Made by a program: the position numbers and the translations under genes. Under the pieces are notes generated by a model that had not been told where the DNA came from, did no database searches, and was given only the letters and a program-made list of their open reading frames with translations. Below are positions 24,201-32,712 of a stretch of 35,379 nucleotides of DNA, piece after piece (within the stretch, counting starts at the first letter, position 1; every line of letters begins with the position of its first letter). The stretch lies in assembly GCA_017509205.1 (NCBI GenBank), contig JAFWQF010000043.1:1-35379 (forward strand). The letters run 5' to 3'. This DNA is from Clostridiales bacterium. GTDB taxonomy: Bacteria > Bacillota > Clostridia > Saccharofermentanales > Saccharofermentanaceae.

Positions 24201-24692
24201 AAGACCACACTCGAAGACAGCCTCAAAAAGATCAAGGGCGTAAATGAGATAAAGGATTCCGACACCGACAGAAAGATAATCGAGGCATCTAACTCCGCCG
24301 TCGATACAGTAACCATGATCATGATCGCGATGGCAGCCGTCATGGCAGGTGTCGTTCTTCTCAACTTAACCAACGTATACATCATGGAAAAGAAAGCCGA
24401 GATGTCCATAATGCGAATCAACGGATACACGGTAAAAGAAGTCATCTGGTACGTATCCCTTGAAACGATCGCAACGACGATAATCGGAATCATATTGGGC
24501 GTCATCTTAGGATGTGCAGTCTCCTACAAGATAATCCGCGAGGTTGAACAGCCCTTCATAATGTACGTCAGGAGCACGAGCCTTAAAGCAATCCTGATGG
24601 GAATTTTCGTGGCTCTTGTATTTGAATTCATAGTAAATGTTATCGCTCTGCGCAAAGTCAGAAAGCTCAAGCTGACTGACATGACACAGTAA
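21270..24692 (+). CDS. FtsX/MacB-type ABC permease with two large extracellular coiled-coil blocks
   Basis: A 1140-residue membrane protein. A helix at ~18-40 is followed by a MacB-like periplasm-type domain (~45-245). Then comes coiled-coil block 1 (~255-370; repeated KLEDAKKQLDDAKKD units), a non-repetitive linker (~371-484), and coiled-coil block 2 (~485-600; repeated Y-x2-G-L-x2-Y-x2-G-x2-K units). The first FtsX membrane domain lies at ~625-765, and a second extracellular MacB-like domain and the second FtsX domain (~1010-1135) complete a tandem permease. It would work with the ATPase encoded 15 bp downstream. Such mechanotransmission-type permeases usually move lipids, peptides or proteins at the membrane surface or send a signal rather than import solutes. 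The long stalk suggests reaching across the wall. Substrate unknown. Confidence 0.9.
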   Translation: MRKAFTKDVTKNITKQKVSFLSVLIIALIGVTVYLGIEYATKALKLNGSEFYNNANFRDIEIVATHLLSEEDLETLRKTEGVTDVEGIRVLTAAAAFTGGKTNVTVVSLSDRINMTNMVTGALPSDSNECAVEKLIAEENGWKVGDELVIEFSEDEKDNAKYLKQTRFVITGIVIHPDHINTNVPGADYVLVKPEVFDGEALDGCYMKAEIVVDKPAGINRFTNDYESLVSGIYDRIEKLSAERTPLRDSTVRNTYQKEIDKNQAKLDDAKKQIEDGEKALSDGEKELADGKTELDKAAVDLDNGWKKLEDAKKQLDDAKKDIDAGQQELDKNRKKLEDAKKQLDKAKKELTSGWNKIEDNKASIRKKIKGVIDKLIGEDSSKYIKWASRKKLNLNNRKQTATEFYLTTNFKVDLSKTLENRIAAFYNSSKFPKKLLRAIYRQQQIDAGVDPGNIPEPTSADLQKVRDYLTKETRKLLPSIADKYDYLVKNLKKWDSGRNQYLKGLKEYKNGLAKFKAGEKKFNQGKEKYNKGLKEYQSGLTKYNEGKEKYEKGLADYNEGLKTLNEKKAELQKGKAEYEDGVAKLNDARRQLEKTRLSKWIILKGSGNAGFVQLQLGSAALGDLEGTFATMFLALAILVIYATVCKMIDEQRTQVGTVKALGFFVREVSVKYIAFGLSATMMGIIGGILVAWLALEPYILQSYSIYYIFVIRTYILFPPTVIVIITGIVMSVATVLFAVTKTLKVPATVLLKPAAPQGRMKQKKKSGKLPLFLRVIPLNMKMDIKRVIVTIASIMGCCALIVVGFSLKDSVSGAVVSQYSKVIKYDKVIRFDTDDEDSKKEIVTALKNAGAEYTEVMETSITYTVTELQMATLVVGDLNEIAGMRELTDWKTGKTVSITDDGIYIHRRAAEIYNLTEGSKISIAIDGIYTADFTVAGIFDNHIGQLMILSPECLRTHFDDLEYKPDTMYVRTSGGNKTTLEDSLKKIKGVNEIKDSDTDRKIIEASNSAVDTVTMIMIAMAAVMAGVVLLNLTNVYIMEKKAEMSIMRINGYTVKEVIWYVSLETIATTIIGIILGVILGCAVSYKIIREVEQPFIMYVRSTSLKAILMGIFVALVFEFIVNVIALRKVRKLKLTDMTQ
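22036..22335 (+). repeat. Internal repeats encoding coiled-coil block 1
   Basis: DNA-level near-repeats around GATGCCAAGAAGCAGCT recur near 22072, 22200, 22225 and 22285, coding K-L-x-DAKKQL units. They are part of the permease gene; tandem duplication probably lengthened the stalk. Confidence 0.65.
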
Positions 24693-24707
24693 ACGGGGGA
24701 TGATGAT

Positions 24708-25934
24708 ATGGCAACAGATAAAAAGTTCAGCAAGGTTACTTTCGAACTCATGGAGACACTCCTTGAGGTCCATAATCTTGAAGAAGCGCTCACCGGAACT
24801 CTTGAGATAATCGTAAGGGAACTCGACAGCGAAGCAGCTGCCATCTGGCTACTTGACCGCAAGACAAACCGCCTTGCGCCAATCTTCCACACCGGTCCCG
24901 TTGACATCTCCAACATCAGCATCGAAAACGGCATCGGAATCGAAGGTCTCGTAACCAAAACAGGTAAATCCATGCTGGTATCCGATGCAGCCTCCGATCC
25001 CCGATTCGACGGAACTGTATTTGACGACAACGGCCTCATCACCAAGACGATGATCTGCGTTCCTTTGTACAACGTCAGCGAAAATGAAGTCATCGGATGC
25101 TATCTCATAGCCAACAAGAACAACGGATCTCTTTACAACGATTCGGAGCTTGAACTTTGCGAGCATATGGCCGTTCTCGCTGCAATGACGATCGACGAAA
25201 AAGGTTTTATCGTTAACCTCGAAGAAGAAAAAGAAATTCTCATTTCTCTGCGTGACGTTACAAAGGAGTACCAGACCGGAGATACAGTCAACCAGGTCCT
25301 CAAAGGCATCAATCTCGACATCTACAAAAACGAGTTCGTGGTAATACTCGGCGAGTCCGGCTGCGGCAAATCCACCATGATGAACATCGTCGGCGGCATG
25401 GATTCTCTGACCGGAGGAAAGCTTACGATCGAAGGAACGGATTTCTCTCACCCCACCGATTACCAGCTCACGAAGTTCAGACGCGAATACGTCGGATTCA
25501 TTTTCCAGGCATACTATCTCATGCCCAATCTTACCGCGCTTGAGAACGTGGAGTTTATAGCAGAACTTGTTGATAACCCGCTTTCATCCGCTGAAGCTCT
25601 TGCCAAAGTAGGTCTTTCAGAACGTGCAGGCAACTATCCCGGCCAGATGTCAGGCGGCCAGCAGCAGCGTGTGTCAATCGCAAGAGCCCTCGTAAAAAAG
25701 CCTAAGCTCATCCTCGCAGATGAGCCCACGGCGGCACTCGATTACACAACGAGCATCGAAGTCCTCCGCGTTATCGAAGACATCGTAAAGAACAAGGGAA
25801 CAACGGTAATGATGGTCACGCACAACGTTGAGATCGCCAAGATGGCTGACAGAGTCGTCAAAGTCAGGAACGGAAAGATCGCGAGCATCAAGAAGAACCT
25901 GCATCCCCTGCACGCAGAAGAACTCGTCTGGTAA
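24708..25934 (+). CDS. GAF-domain ABC transporter ATPase (LolD/MacB-like)
   Basis: A 408-residue fusion. Residues ~10-165 form a GAF domain ([42 protein letters not shown]), a small-molecule or redox sensor fold. Residues ~175-400 form a complete ATPase: Walker [10 protein letters not shown] (215-223), Q-loop FIFQAYYLM, signature MSGGQQQR, Walker [13 protein letters not shown] with catalytic Glu, and switch His in MVTHN. All catalytic elements are intact. GGGGGA precedes the ATG at nine bases, and the 15-bp gap to the permease indicates one operon. ATPase-side sensor domains are unusual in this family; the natural reading is that an intracellular ligand gates the transporter. The ligand cannot be read from sequence. 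Confidence 0.93.
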   Translation: MATDKKFSKVTFELMETLLEVHNLEEALTGTLEIIVRELDSEAAAIWLLDRKTNRLAPIFHTGPVDISNISIENGIGIEGLVTKTGKSMLVSDAASDPRFDGTVFDDNGLITKTMICVPLYNVSENEVIGCYLIANKNNGSLYNDSELELCEHMAVLAAMTIDEKGFIVNLEEEKEILISLRDVTKEYQTGDTVNQVLKGINLDIYKNEFVVILGESGCGKSTMMNIVGGMDSLTGGKLTIEGTDFSHPTDYQLTKFRREYVGFIFQAYYLMPNLTALENVEFIAELVDNPLSSAEALAKVGLSERAGNYPGQMSGGQQQRVSIARALVKKPKLILADEPTAALDYTTSIEVLRVIEDIVKNKGTTVMMVTHNVEIAKMADRVVKVRNGKIASIKKNLHPLHAEELVW

Positions 25935-25952
25935 CAGTTTATTTAACAGGAA

Positions 25953-28226
25953 TTACTCAAACCACTGCTTCTCGAAATCTTCAACCGGAACGGGCTTTGA
26001 GAAGTAGTATCCCTGATAGAGCTTGCAGCCCATATCGTAAAGTTTTTCGAACTGCTTCGCAGTCTCAACACCTTCAGTAAGCGTGTCTATTCCGAGATCC
26101 TCGGACATGTTGATTATGTTCTTAATGATGAGAGACGCTTTAATATTGCGCTCTGAATCCTTCAGGAACTGCATGTCGATCTTGATGAGATCAAGGTTGA
26201 TGTCCTTGAGCAGATTGAGCGAAGAATAACCGCTTCCGAAGTCGTCCATCTCAACGATGAATCCGTACTCGCGCAGATCACCGATGATCTTAACCATGTC
26301 GATCGAATCGTTCGTGATCGCGGTTTCCGTGATCTCAACTCTGAGCCTGACAGGATCAATACCGAATTCCTCAACGAGCGACTTTAACTCGGCGACGACA
26401 TCAAGACGGTAGAAATCCTTGGGTGAAACATTGATAGAGATGAAGCTCTCTATGTCCCTCTTCTTCCAGTCGGCGAGGAGCTCACAAGCGCATCTCCACA
26501 TATACTTGTCGACGACAGAGATAAGACCGTTTCTTTCAAATAACGGAATGAACTTTCCGGGATTCATCAGTCCCTCTTCAGGGTGTATCCATCTTATGAG
26601 AGCTTCTGCACCTGCAAGCATGCCGCGCGAATCAACGATCGGCTGAAGGAAAGGTCTGATCTGTTTTGTTTCGATGGCTTCGTTAACCTGGCTGGAGATA
26701 AGCTGGTTATGGATCGCCTCATTCCTGAGCTTGTCATCGTAATAGACGATCTGCTTCTGATAGCTGTCAGTGATCATAGAAGTGGCAAGACGTGCGCTGT
26801 CAAAGAAGAGCGGAACATCGATCTCATCACCGGCATCAAAATCATAGATTCCCAAGTGGATAACGACATGGTGTTCGAGGCCCCCATCACTTACGGTAAA
26901 TCTTTCAAGCATCTGTTCGATCTTATCTTCATCAAACTCTGATTTATCCATCAGCACGCCGAAAGAATCGTATCCAAGTCTTCCGAATATTGTCTTTTTA
27001 CTCGAATTGGCCTTAAGTGATTCCGCTATCTTCTTAACGGTAAATGTTCCGAAATCACTTCCGAAAACGTCATTTATGTTCTTGAAGTTTGCGATCTCGA
27101 AATAACCGATCATGTAATCGGTCTTCGTATCCCCGTCGAGTCTCTTTTCGATGCATTCGCAAAGATACTCCTTCGTATAAAGACCTGTAACAGAATCGTG
27201 CGTGGATCTGTAGATCTCATGCTGCATGGCGCGGAATTCATCAGTGTTGTCACGTACGCTGAGGTAAGATCCCGTAATCCTGCCGAGTTCATCTTCAGCT
27301 GAGCTCATCGTAAGATCAAGATACTGCGCGTCGTCGCCCGTTCCGATAACGACTCTCTTTTTCCACTCGCTGACATCAAAATCAATGTCATCAAACAGGA
27401 ATTTGAGGTTTGCCTTAACCTCTTCATAGTGACCTTCTTTGATGCCGATAAGCTTTCTTCCGGGTTCGTTCGTCCAGATGCATCTGCCGCTCTTGTCAAA
27501 GAAGAAAAGTGCTTCAGGCATGTCGGATGCCATGCTCGCAAGGAGTCTGTCCAAGACCTTCATCGATCTGTAATGCAGTGCGAAGAAATACACGAGCAGA
27601 CCGAATATTCCGAATCCGATCATTGACATGTCGATGGGGTGACCTGAGAAAATGTAGTAAGTTTCGACTGCTCCGGTTATGATCATGGATAACAGGATCA
27701 CCATATACTTCTCAACGTAAACCTTTGAAGCCTTTACCGTCACTACGATAAATATGATCAGGGTGGCAATGAAAATGCCGTAGCATGCAAACCTGTGATA
27801 TGTCTGACCGATGCGCGGGATCATCCTGTAGTAAACGCCGCCGTCAACCAGGCTGATCTGCAGTGAGAAAGACTTCTCAATAAACGGATTGAGGATGTAG
27901 TGAACAAGGTCAACTGTCATCAGACTTGCTACCAGAACTCTCACAATTTTCTTTGGCTTTCCGAGTTCGCAGTATGCATAAGTAAAATACAGGATCGAAA
28001 TAACCGCGGCATCCATGCCGATAAAATACACATAGTAACCGATGTTGGAAAATACGCGGTGCGAAGAAGCAATGATGATGAGATTGCCGAGGATCGGTAT
28101 CATCATGCCGAGGATCAGCCATGCGACATACTTGCCGATACGTCTCTTTGAACGTGAAGCCAATATCGCGCATATACCAAGAGCAAATATCAGTACGATA
28201 AATACAACTGATACAGTGGTCCTCAT
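25953..28226 (-). CDS. Membrane 7TM-PAS-GGDEF(degenerate)-EAL protein, probable c-di-GMP phosphodiesterase
   Basis: A 757-residue signalling protein: about seven N-terminal helices (1-225, like the 7TM sensor of some histidine kinases), a PAS-like domain (~228-345), a GGDEF-fold domain (~350-500) and an EAL domain (~505-757). The GGDEF motif reads GYDSF (418-422), so the synthase site is lost. The EAL domain keeps Glu541 (EAL), ISINVSPKD, EITETAI, DDFGSGYSSL, LIKIDMQFL, EGVETAKQFE and QGYYFSKP, so hydrolysis of c-di-GMP to pGpG is expected. The degenerate domain may bind GTP as an activator, as in other dual proteins. It is the last gene of a minus-strand run and converges on the GAF-ABC gene with an 18-bp gap and no terminator. 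Confidence 0.92.
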   Translation of the reverse strand: MRTTVSVVFIVLIFALGICAILASRSKRRIGKYVAWLILGMMIPILGNLIIIASSHRVFSNIGYYVYFIGMDAAVISILYFTYAYCELGKPKKIVRVLVASLMTVDLVHYILNPFIEKSFSLQISLVDGGVYYRMIPRIGQTYHRFACYGIFIATLIIFIVVTVKASKVYVEKYMVILLSMIITGAVETYYIFSGHPIDMSMIGFGIFGLLVYFFALHYRSMKVLDRLLASMASDMPEALFFFDKSGRCIWTNEPGRKLIGIKEGHYEEVKANLKFLFDDIDFDVSEWKKRVVIGTGDDAQYLDLTMSSAEDELGRITGSYLSVRDNTDEFRAMQHEIYRSTHDSVTGLYTKEYLCECIEKRLDGDTKTDYMIGYFEIANFKNINDVFGSDFGTFTVKKIAESLKANSSKKTIFGRLGYDSFGVLMDKSEFDEDKIEQMLERFTVSDGGLEHHVVIHLGIYDFDAGDEIDVPLFFDSARLATSMITDSYQKQIVYYDDKLRNEAIHNQLISSQVNEAIETKQIRPFLQPIVDSRGMLAGAEALIRWIHPEEGLMNPGKFIPLFERNGLISVVDKYMWRCACELLADWKKRDIESFISINVSPKDFYRLDVVAELKSLVEEFGIDPVRLRVEITETAITNDSIDMVKIIGDLREYGFIVEMDDFGSGYSSLNLLKDINLDLIKIDMQFLKDSERNIKASLIIKNIINMSEDLGIDTLTEGVETAKQFEKLYDMGCKLYQGYYFSKPVPVEDFEKQWFE

Positions 28227-28330
28227 AACACACCTTTCCCATTGTGATTATGAGTTCATTCTAACATGCGTTCCTCAAATATGATTTACACCGAGGTTAC
28301 AGATAAATAAATAATATATAAACGCAGGAT

Positions 28331-29296
28331 TTACGGCTTCTTGTTTTTATCGCCGCAGAAATTGAATGCGAGCTGCGCGATCCTCTTGTAAGTGGCGGGT
28401 TTGTAGTGGCAGCCGTCACGGGTCTGGAACCCTTCTTTCATCAATACCGAATAAGTATCAAGATACTTGATCCCGCTCGGCCGATATTTCTTTACGTATG
28501 CATTAAACTTTTCGATATCCGCATTCCAGCCTTTGTATTTGGTGCCGCTCGTCGGATTGACTGACATTATGACAACGTTATTGCCCTGAATGAATTCCTT
28601 GGGGAATGACTTATAGACCGCAACGTAATCCTTGTAACGGTCACGGTCATTAACACCGAAATTGATGATTATGTTCTTGCCCCTGACCTTTATGAGATCC
28701 GGTACCACGCTCTTGAAATAAGATACGCCGTCACCGACCTTTGCGATGCTGGAAATACCGTCAACTGCATCATCAAGTCCGACCGTCCTCGAATCACCTA
28801 CGAAAAGATATCCTGAGATCTTCGGCTTGGGTGTAGCCGTAGGTTTCTTAGTAGGTTTCTTAGTGGGTTTCTTAGTGGGCTTCTTGGTAGGCTTTTTTGT
28901 AGGGGTTGCAGTTTTCTTGATTGTCTTGGCTGCTGCCTTCGTGGCAGATGTTGGCTTTGCCGTTGCTTTCGGAGTGGCCTTCTTTGTTCCCGCCTTAACT
29001 TCTGCCTTCGTCGTGGTCGCTTCTGTTTCTTCCGTGGCAGTGGTAGTCTCTTCGGTTGTGGCCTCTGTTGTTGTCTCAGCGGGAGCGGCGCTCTCGGATT
29101 CGGTTGTCGTAACAACGGTTTCAGAAGACATGGAAGTGCTGTCCTCCGTTGCTTCGCTCTTTGTGGCCGAAGTTACGATGAACTTGTAAAGCTCTTGGTC
29201 TTTCTTATTGCATCCGGCCACGAATAACACAACTGCAAGCGGCAGAAGCAGCATAAGAAGGATAAGATTATTTCTCTTTCTATCCGTTGCCTTCAT
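28331..29296 (-). CDS. SGNH/GDSL-family hydrolase lipoprotein with Lys-Pro-Thr linker
   Basis: A 321-residue exported protein. The signal peptide ends in a lipobox (LFVAGC, Cys29), predicting a lipid anchor. A long Thr/Glu/Ser-rich then Lys/Pro/Thr-rich linker (~45-158) includes a five-unit KPTK repeat. The catalytic domain (~160-321) has GDSRTVG (nucleophile Ser169), INFGVNDRD (block with the oxyanion Asn) and DGCHYK (Asp294-x-x-His297). Such enzymes often remove acetyl or acyl groups from wall polysaccharides. The basic linker may bind teichoic acids or span the wall. TGGAG precedes the ATG at ten bases, and TATAAT on the minus strand (29320-29325) may be its promoter. Confidence 0.9.
   Translation of the reverse strand: MKATDRKRNNLILLMLLLPLAVVLFVAGCNKKDQELYKFIVTSATKSEATEDSTSMSSETVVTTTESESAAPAETTTEATTEETTTATEETEATTTKAEVKAGTKKATPKATAKPTSATKAAAKTIKKTATPTKKPTKKPTKKPTKKPTKKPTATPKPKISGYLFVGDSRTVGLDDAVDGISSIAKVGDGVSYFKSVVPDLIKVRGKNIIINFGVNDRDRYKDYVAVYKSFPKEFIQGNNVVIMSVNPTSGTKYKGWNADIEKFNAYVKKYRPSGIKYLDTYSVLMKEGFQTRDGCHYKPATYKRIAQLAFNFCGDKNKKP
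28839..28898 (-). repeat. Five 12-bp tandem repeats coding KPTK linker
   Basis: Plus-strand units are GTAGGTTTCTTA twice, GTGGGTTTCTTA, GTGGGCTTCTTG and GTAGGCTTTTTT. The first three differ by at most one base, so copy number may vary by slippage while preserving frame (four codons per unit). Confidence 0.9.
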
Positions 29297-29328
29297 TTTT
29301 CAATAGCACTCCAAGATATATTATACTC

Positions 29329-30750
29329 TCAAAGCCCGAAAAATGCGCGTTTCCGCTCTGCTGCCTCAATACTGCCTCTAATATAGGTCAATACATCCTT
29401 GACCGTGGGGCACCTTTCGACCCTGTGTTTGGACGTTGATCCCTCCTGTTCAAAGCACCTTTTGCTCATTCCTCCGGCACCGAAAGACAGTATGTCACGG
29501 GCATCGCTCATCATGGCGACATTATAAAGACACCCTGTGCCTTCCTTGGCAAATCCAGTGTTCTCAAGACCGTGTCCTGTATCCTTCTGCCTATACAGAT
29601 AATAGGGATGGTATCCCGCTTCGTAGAGAAGCCTGTAACCTTCGCTTACTGCCGCATCGATGTCTCCTCTGGTCTCTTCCCTGTCCAGCACCGTCTCTTT
29701 TGACAGAGCCGCTCTGCGCTTCTTGTAGAGGGTGTGCACGGTGATGTTTCCGGGATCGAGCTTTATGAGTTTTGAAACTGATTCAACAAAATCATCTCCG
29801 GTCTCATGAGGGAGCCCCGCGATGAGATCCATGTTTATGACCTCAAACCCGCGTTCTCTTGCCTGCTCATATACCCTGACAATGTCTTCTGATGTATGAA
29901 GACGTCCGAGCTTTGCAAGCGTCTCATTTCTCATGGTCTGAGGATTGATGCATATCCTTCCGATCCCGTGCGAACGCATCGCATCGAGTTTGTATTCAGT
30001 GATCGTATCGGGACGTCCCGCTTCGATTGTGACCTCGCATCCCGGTCCGATCATTATGTTCTCATACATGCAGTCCAAAAGCCTGGCGAACTGCTCATCA
30101 CTGAAAACGGTAGGAGTTCCGCCTCCCATGTAAAGAGTGGATATCCTTCGGTCAATATATGGAGCGATTGCCTTTATCTCGTTTTCCAGAGCCGTTTCAT
30201 ACTCGCCGAGCCTTCCCATGTGATGTGAAATGTCCTGCGAGATAAAAGAGCAGTAAGAGCATCTGGAAGGACAGAACGGAACGCCGACATATATGTTGAG
30301 ATCATCATGCGGAACAAGTTCCAGCAGTCTCATTTCCTCGCGCGATGTTTCAAAACCAAGGGCGGCCTTATCTTCCCTGACCAGATATTTTTTCGTGAGT
30401 TCTTCCGCGGAATCTTCTTCCGAAGCTACAAGAGTGGGACGGATCCCTGAAAAGCAGCCCCAAGGAAGCTTCATTCCCGTAATGGCAGAAAGCGCGATGT
30501 AAAGAGATCTTTTTACTTCACGTCCGGGTTCAAGAGCCGGTCCGTCAAAAGCATAGCGCTTCCCTGTTCCCTGAACTTCCGTAAACGAACGGCCGTCCTT
30601 TTCGAGCGTGTTGACCAAAGTAATGTCAGGCGCATCTTCCGCCGACACGAAGCCTTGATCACGGTCCTCCGAGACCGTCCCGGAGAACATCCTTAAGATA
30701 TCCGATATGCCGTAAAAACTTTCGTGTCCTTTAAGAATTACCTTAAGCAT
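29329..30750 (-). CDS. hemZ: HemZ-like radical SAM protein (coproporphyrinogen dehydrogenase family)
   Basis: A 473-residue radical SAM enzyme related to HemN. The iron-sulfur site is VPFCPSRCSYCSF with Cys160, Cys164 and Cys167 (CxxxCxxC). Downstream are YMGGGTPTVFSDEQF, VTIEAGRPDTI and VINMDLIAGLPHET, all typical of the HemN/HemZ/HemW group. An N-terminal ~150 residues unlike HemW, and the usual HemZ length, favour HemZ. True coproporphyrinogen oxidation is not proven for many HemZ proteins, so the reaction is a family name here. The gene overlaps the DUF3810-type gene by 8 bp and has AAAGGCGG just upstream. Confidence 0.88.
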   Translation of the reverse strand: MLKVILKGHESFYGISDILRMFSGTVSEDRDQGFVSAEDAPDITLVNTLEKDGRSFTEVQGTGKRYAFDGPALEPGREVKRSLYIALSAITGMKLPWGCFSGIRPTLVASEEDSAEELTKKYLVREDKAALGFETSREEMRLLELVPHDDLNIYVGVPFCPSRCSYCSFISQDISHHMGRLGEYETALENEIKAIAPYIDRRISTLYMGGGTPTVFSDEQFARLLDCMYENIMIGPGCEVTIEAGRPDTITEYKLDAMRSHGIGRICINPQTMRNETLAKLGRLHTSEDIVRVYEQARERGFEVINMDLIAGLPHETGDDFVESVSKLIKLDPGNITVHTLYKKRRAALSKETVLDREETRGDIDAAVSEGYRLLYEAGYHPYYLYRQKDTGHGLENTGFAKEGTGCLYNVAMMSDARDILSFGAGGMSKRCFEQEGSTSKHRVERCPTVKDVLTYIRGSIEAAERKRAFFGL

Positions 30751-31939
30751 TTCTGCCGCCTTTTCCCGCTACATAGATCAAGTAGAAGTCAACGTAAACG
30801 TTGTTTGGAACATTATATGTCTCGCTTCCTTCCTTTTCGCCGTTCGATTTCAGAAACTGGTTGTTTGCCTCTTGAGCCTTCTCGGTAATGTTGATGCCGA
30901 ATCTTTTCTGCAGATCCTTGACCTCTTCGTCGATGGAATTCCAGTAATCGTTGGCCGCCTGCGTATCAACTGCGACCGGCCTGATCTCATCGCTCTTTAT
31001 CTTATATTCATATTTGAAACCTTTGGTCTTTTTCAGGTTTTCGATCTGACCAAGGAGCGAAATGAAAACGGTATAGTAACCGCTGTACCTGAAGTCAGCC
31101 CTGTCGGAAGTAATGCAGGCCAGCGCGCCTAAAAGATTGCAGTCCGTTTCGTTTGCAAATCCCTTTGCGTGGCACAGCTCATGGCATACAGTATGAGGAA
31201 TGGACGTCGGATCCATAAAATCAGTGTTGACGTTGGCTTCACCGAATGCCGGATTATACATTCCCACTATGTATGTGTAGCTCCAGTAGTGACTGAGCCT
31301 GACAGGCTTGGGCACTGCATTGCTGACATATTTCGCAACACCGTAAGAGGCACAGAATGTGTCTATCATCTGAGAGGCATATTCTGCTACTCCGTCAAAA
31401 TCAGTTGAAAGCTTAGCAACTCCCTTCTCATCTTCAGAGAGTTCCTTTCTTGCACTGATCATTCCGTTGTATGACCATTCCAAAGCCTCGCAGTAGTCTT
31501 CAAAGGACAGCGTCATGTTTCCGAGCCCCAGAACCGTTCTGGCAGGTGTCCTTCTGTAATTGATGCCGTGAAACATCTCGAAGATTATGAGCAAGACCAT
31601 GACAACCGCCAGGAAATTTCGAAGGCTCTTATAAAGATAATTCCCTATGCCTCTTGTCATCGCTTTCTTTATCAGGAACACAAGCCACAGTATCAGCAGC
31701 GGCGCTGCAATACTTCCCAATACGACAACGGCTATCTCGGTAAACGAAAATCTGACAAGAGAGCTCAGGCGCTGAGGAAGTGATGAGAGAAACGGAAACA
31801 CTTCTGACGAATAGTAATCTGCCATGTCACGCGGCATTAAGCGCCCCAAAAGATAAGCCGCAACTGAAACTGCGGCAAATACGGATACGGTAACGATCCT
31901 TGAGACCGTTTTTTTCTTCTTTTTTGAGCGGATTATCAT
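30743..31939 (-). CDS. DUF3810-type membrane protein with HExxH motif
   Basis: A 398-residue protein with three N-terminal membrane helices (~15-33, ~65-90 and ~103-122) and a large extracellular domain. HTVCHELCHAKGF provides a HExxH motif (His253-Glu254-x-x-His257) of the zinc metalloprotease type, followed by the conserved ANETDCN that could supply a third ligand Glu. The family (DUF3810) is uncharacterised. The start overlaps the preceding stop (ATGA). The location between a membrane acyltransferase-like gene and hemZ suggests co-transcription, not a shared pathway. A protease role is inference from the motif. Confidence 0.85.
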   Translation of the reverse strand: MIIRSKKKKKTVSRIVTVSVFAAVSVAAYLLGRLMPRDMADYYSSEVFPFLSSLPQRLSSLVRFSFTEIAVVVLGSIAAPLLILWLVFLIKKAMTRGIGNYLYKSLRNFLAVVMVLLIIFEMFHGINYRRTPARTVLGLGNMTLSFEDYCEALEWSYNGMISARKELSEDEKGVAKLSTDFDGVAEYASQMIDTFCASYGVAKYVSNAVPKPVRLSHYWSYTYIVGMYNPAFGEANVNTDFMDPTSIPHTVCHELCHAKGFANETDCNLLGALACITSDRADFRYSGYYTVFISLLGQIENLKKTKGFKYEYKIKSDEIRPVAVDTQAANDYWNSIDEEVKDLQKRFGINITEKAQEANNQFLKSNGEKEGSETYNVPNNVYVDFYLIYVAGKGGRNA

Positions 31940-32712
31940 CTTACCTTACCCAGTAAAAGAAAGATCAGATAAAGGATCCCGTAGACCACCGGCTGATGTA
32001 CGAGATAGATGATGAGCGAATGCCTTCCGATAAACTCTATCGGAGCGCCTATCTTATGAAGTTTCTTCAGGCCTTCTGGCAGCAGAGACTTCTTATCGGC
32101 ATAGCAGACCCTTCCAATGACACAGCCTGTCATGAACACGCCCATCCACGGGAACAGATACATGTAATCAGCCACCGGAGGCGCATTCTTAATGGCAAAT
32201 CCCACAGGCAGGAACAAGAGATTCTGCGTTGAATAATCCATGTATCCTATGGTGCCTCCGAGCACGGTGAAATAGACTCCGAATGCTCCTAACAGCACGT
32301 TGATCACGGCGGGTCTTATTCCCGCCTTCTTCTCAATGAACTGTACCAGCGTATAAAGAAGAATGGACAGCGACAGAAGTGCCAGAACATTGAATATGAT
32401 CAGGCAGTATACGCCCGCAAATTTTGAGATGAGATATGTTCCCAAAGTCAGGCCTGCCGCAACTGCAAGAAGCTTAAGGCCACGCTTCAGGTTATTCCTT
32501 GAAAATGTGCAGCAGATTCCTGACACGCCCACGAATATGACAAGCCAGGACGGATGGACAAATGCCCAAAACCAGTTTGATTCAAGATAATTAAATCCCG
32601 GAACTCCGAACTCATATTTCAGGTCATAAGAAACATGCTGGAGAAACATCAGGAGCAAGGCAAATCCTCTCAGGAAATCAAGTTCGGGTGCCCTGTTCTT
32701 CTTTGCCGCCAT
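31936..32712 (-). CDS. DUF1624 / heparan-alpha-glucosaminide N-acetyltransferase-like membrane protein
   Basis: A 258-residue integral membrane protein with about seven helices. The opening ELDFLRGFALLLMFLQHVSYD is the family landmark (R-G, then catalytic-type His in the H-x-x-[YF]-D region), followed by FVHPSWLVIFVGVSGICCTFS and a last helix LIIYLVHQPVVYGILYLIF. Relatives transfer acetyl from cytoplasmic acetyl-CoA to sugars across the membrane; here the substrate is unknown. Its ATG shares one base with the coaW stop (TGATG). Being next to a CoA-biosynthesis kinase is suggestive but may be coincidence. Confidence 0.85.
   Translation of the reverse strand: MAAKKNRAPELDFLRGFALLLMFLQHVSYDLKYEFGVPGFNYLESNWFWAFVHPSWLVIFVGVSGICCTFSRNNLKRGLKLLAVAAGLTLGTYLISKFAGVYCLIIFNVLALLSLSILLYTLVQFIEKKAGIRPAVINVLLGAFGVYFTVLGGTIGYMDYSTQNLLFLPVGFAIKNAPPVADYMYLFPWMGVFMTGCVIGRVCYADKKSLLPEGLKKLHKIGAPIEFIGRHSLIIYLVHQPVVYGILYLIFLLLGKVR

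Noticed and set aside
24849..25451. 200-codon open frame antisense to the GAF-ABC gene
   Set aside because: The plus-strand gene has all ABC motifs in frame; the antisense reading has no start signal or known motif.
28839..28898. Short tandem repeats as a CRISPR array
   Set aside because: Units are 12 bp with no spacers, lie in frame inside a gene, and no cas genes are present.
28746..29189. Val/Gly-rich plus-strand frame resembling a membrane protein
   Set aside because: It is the antisense image of the KPTK repeat and Thr-rich linker of the SGNH lipoprotein.
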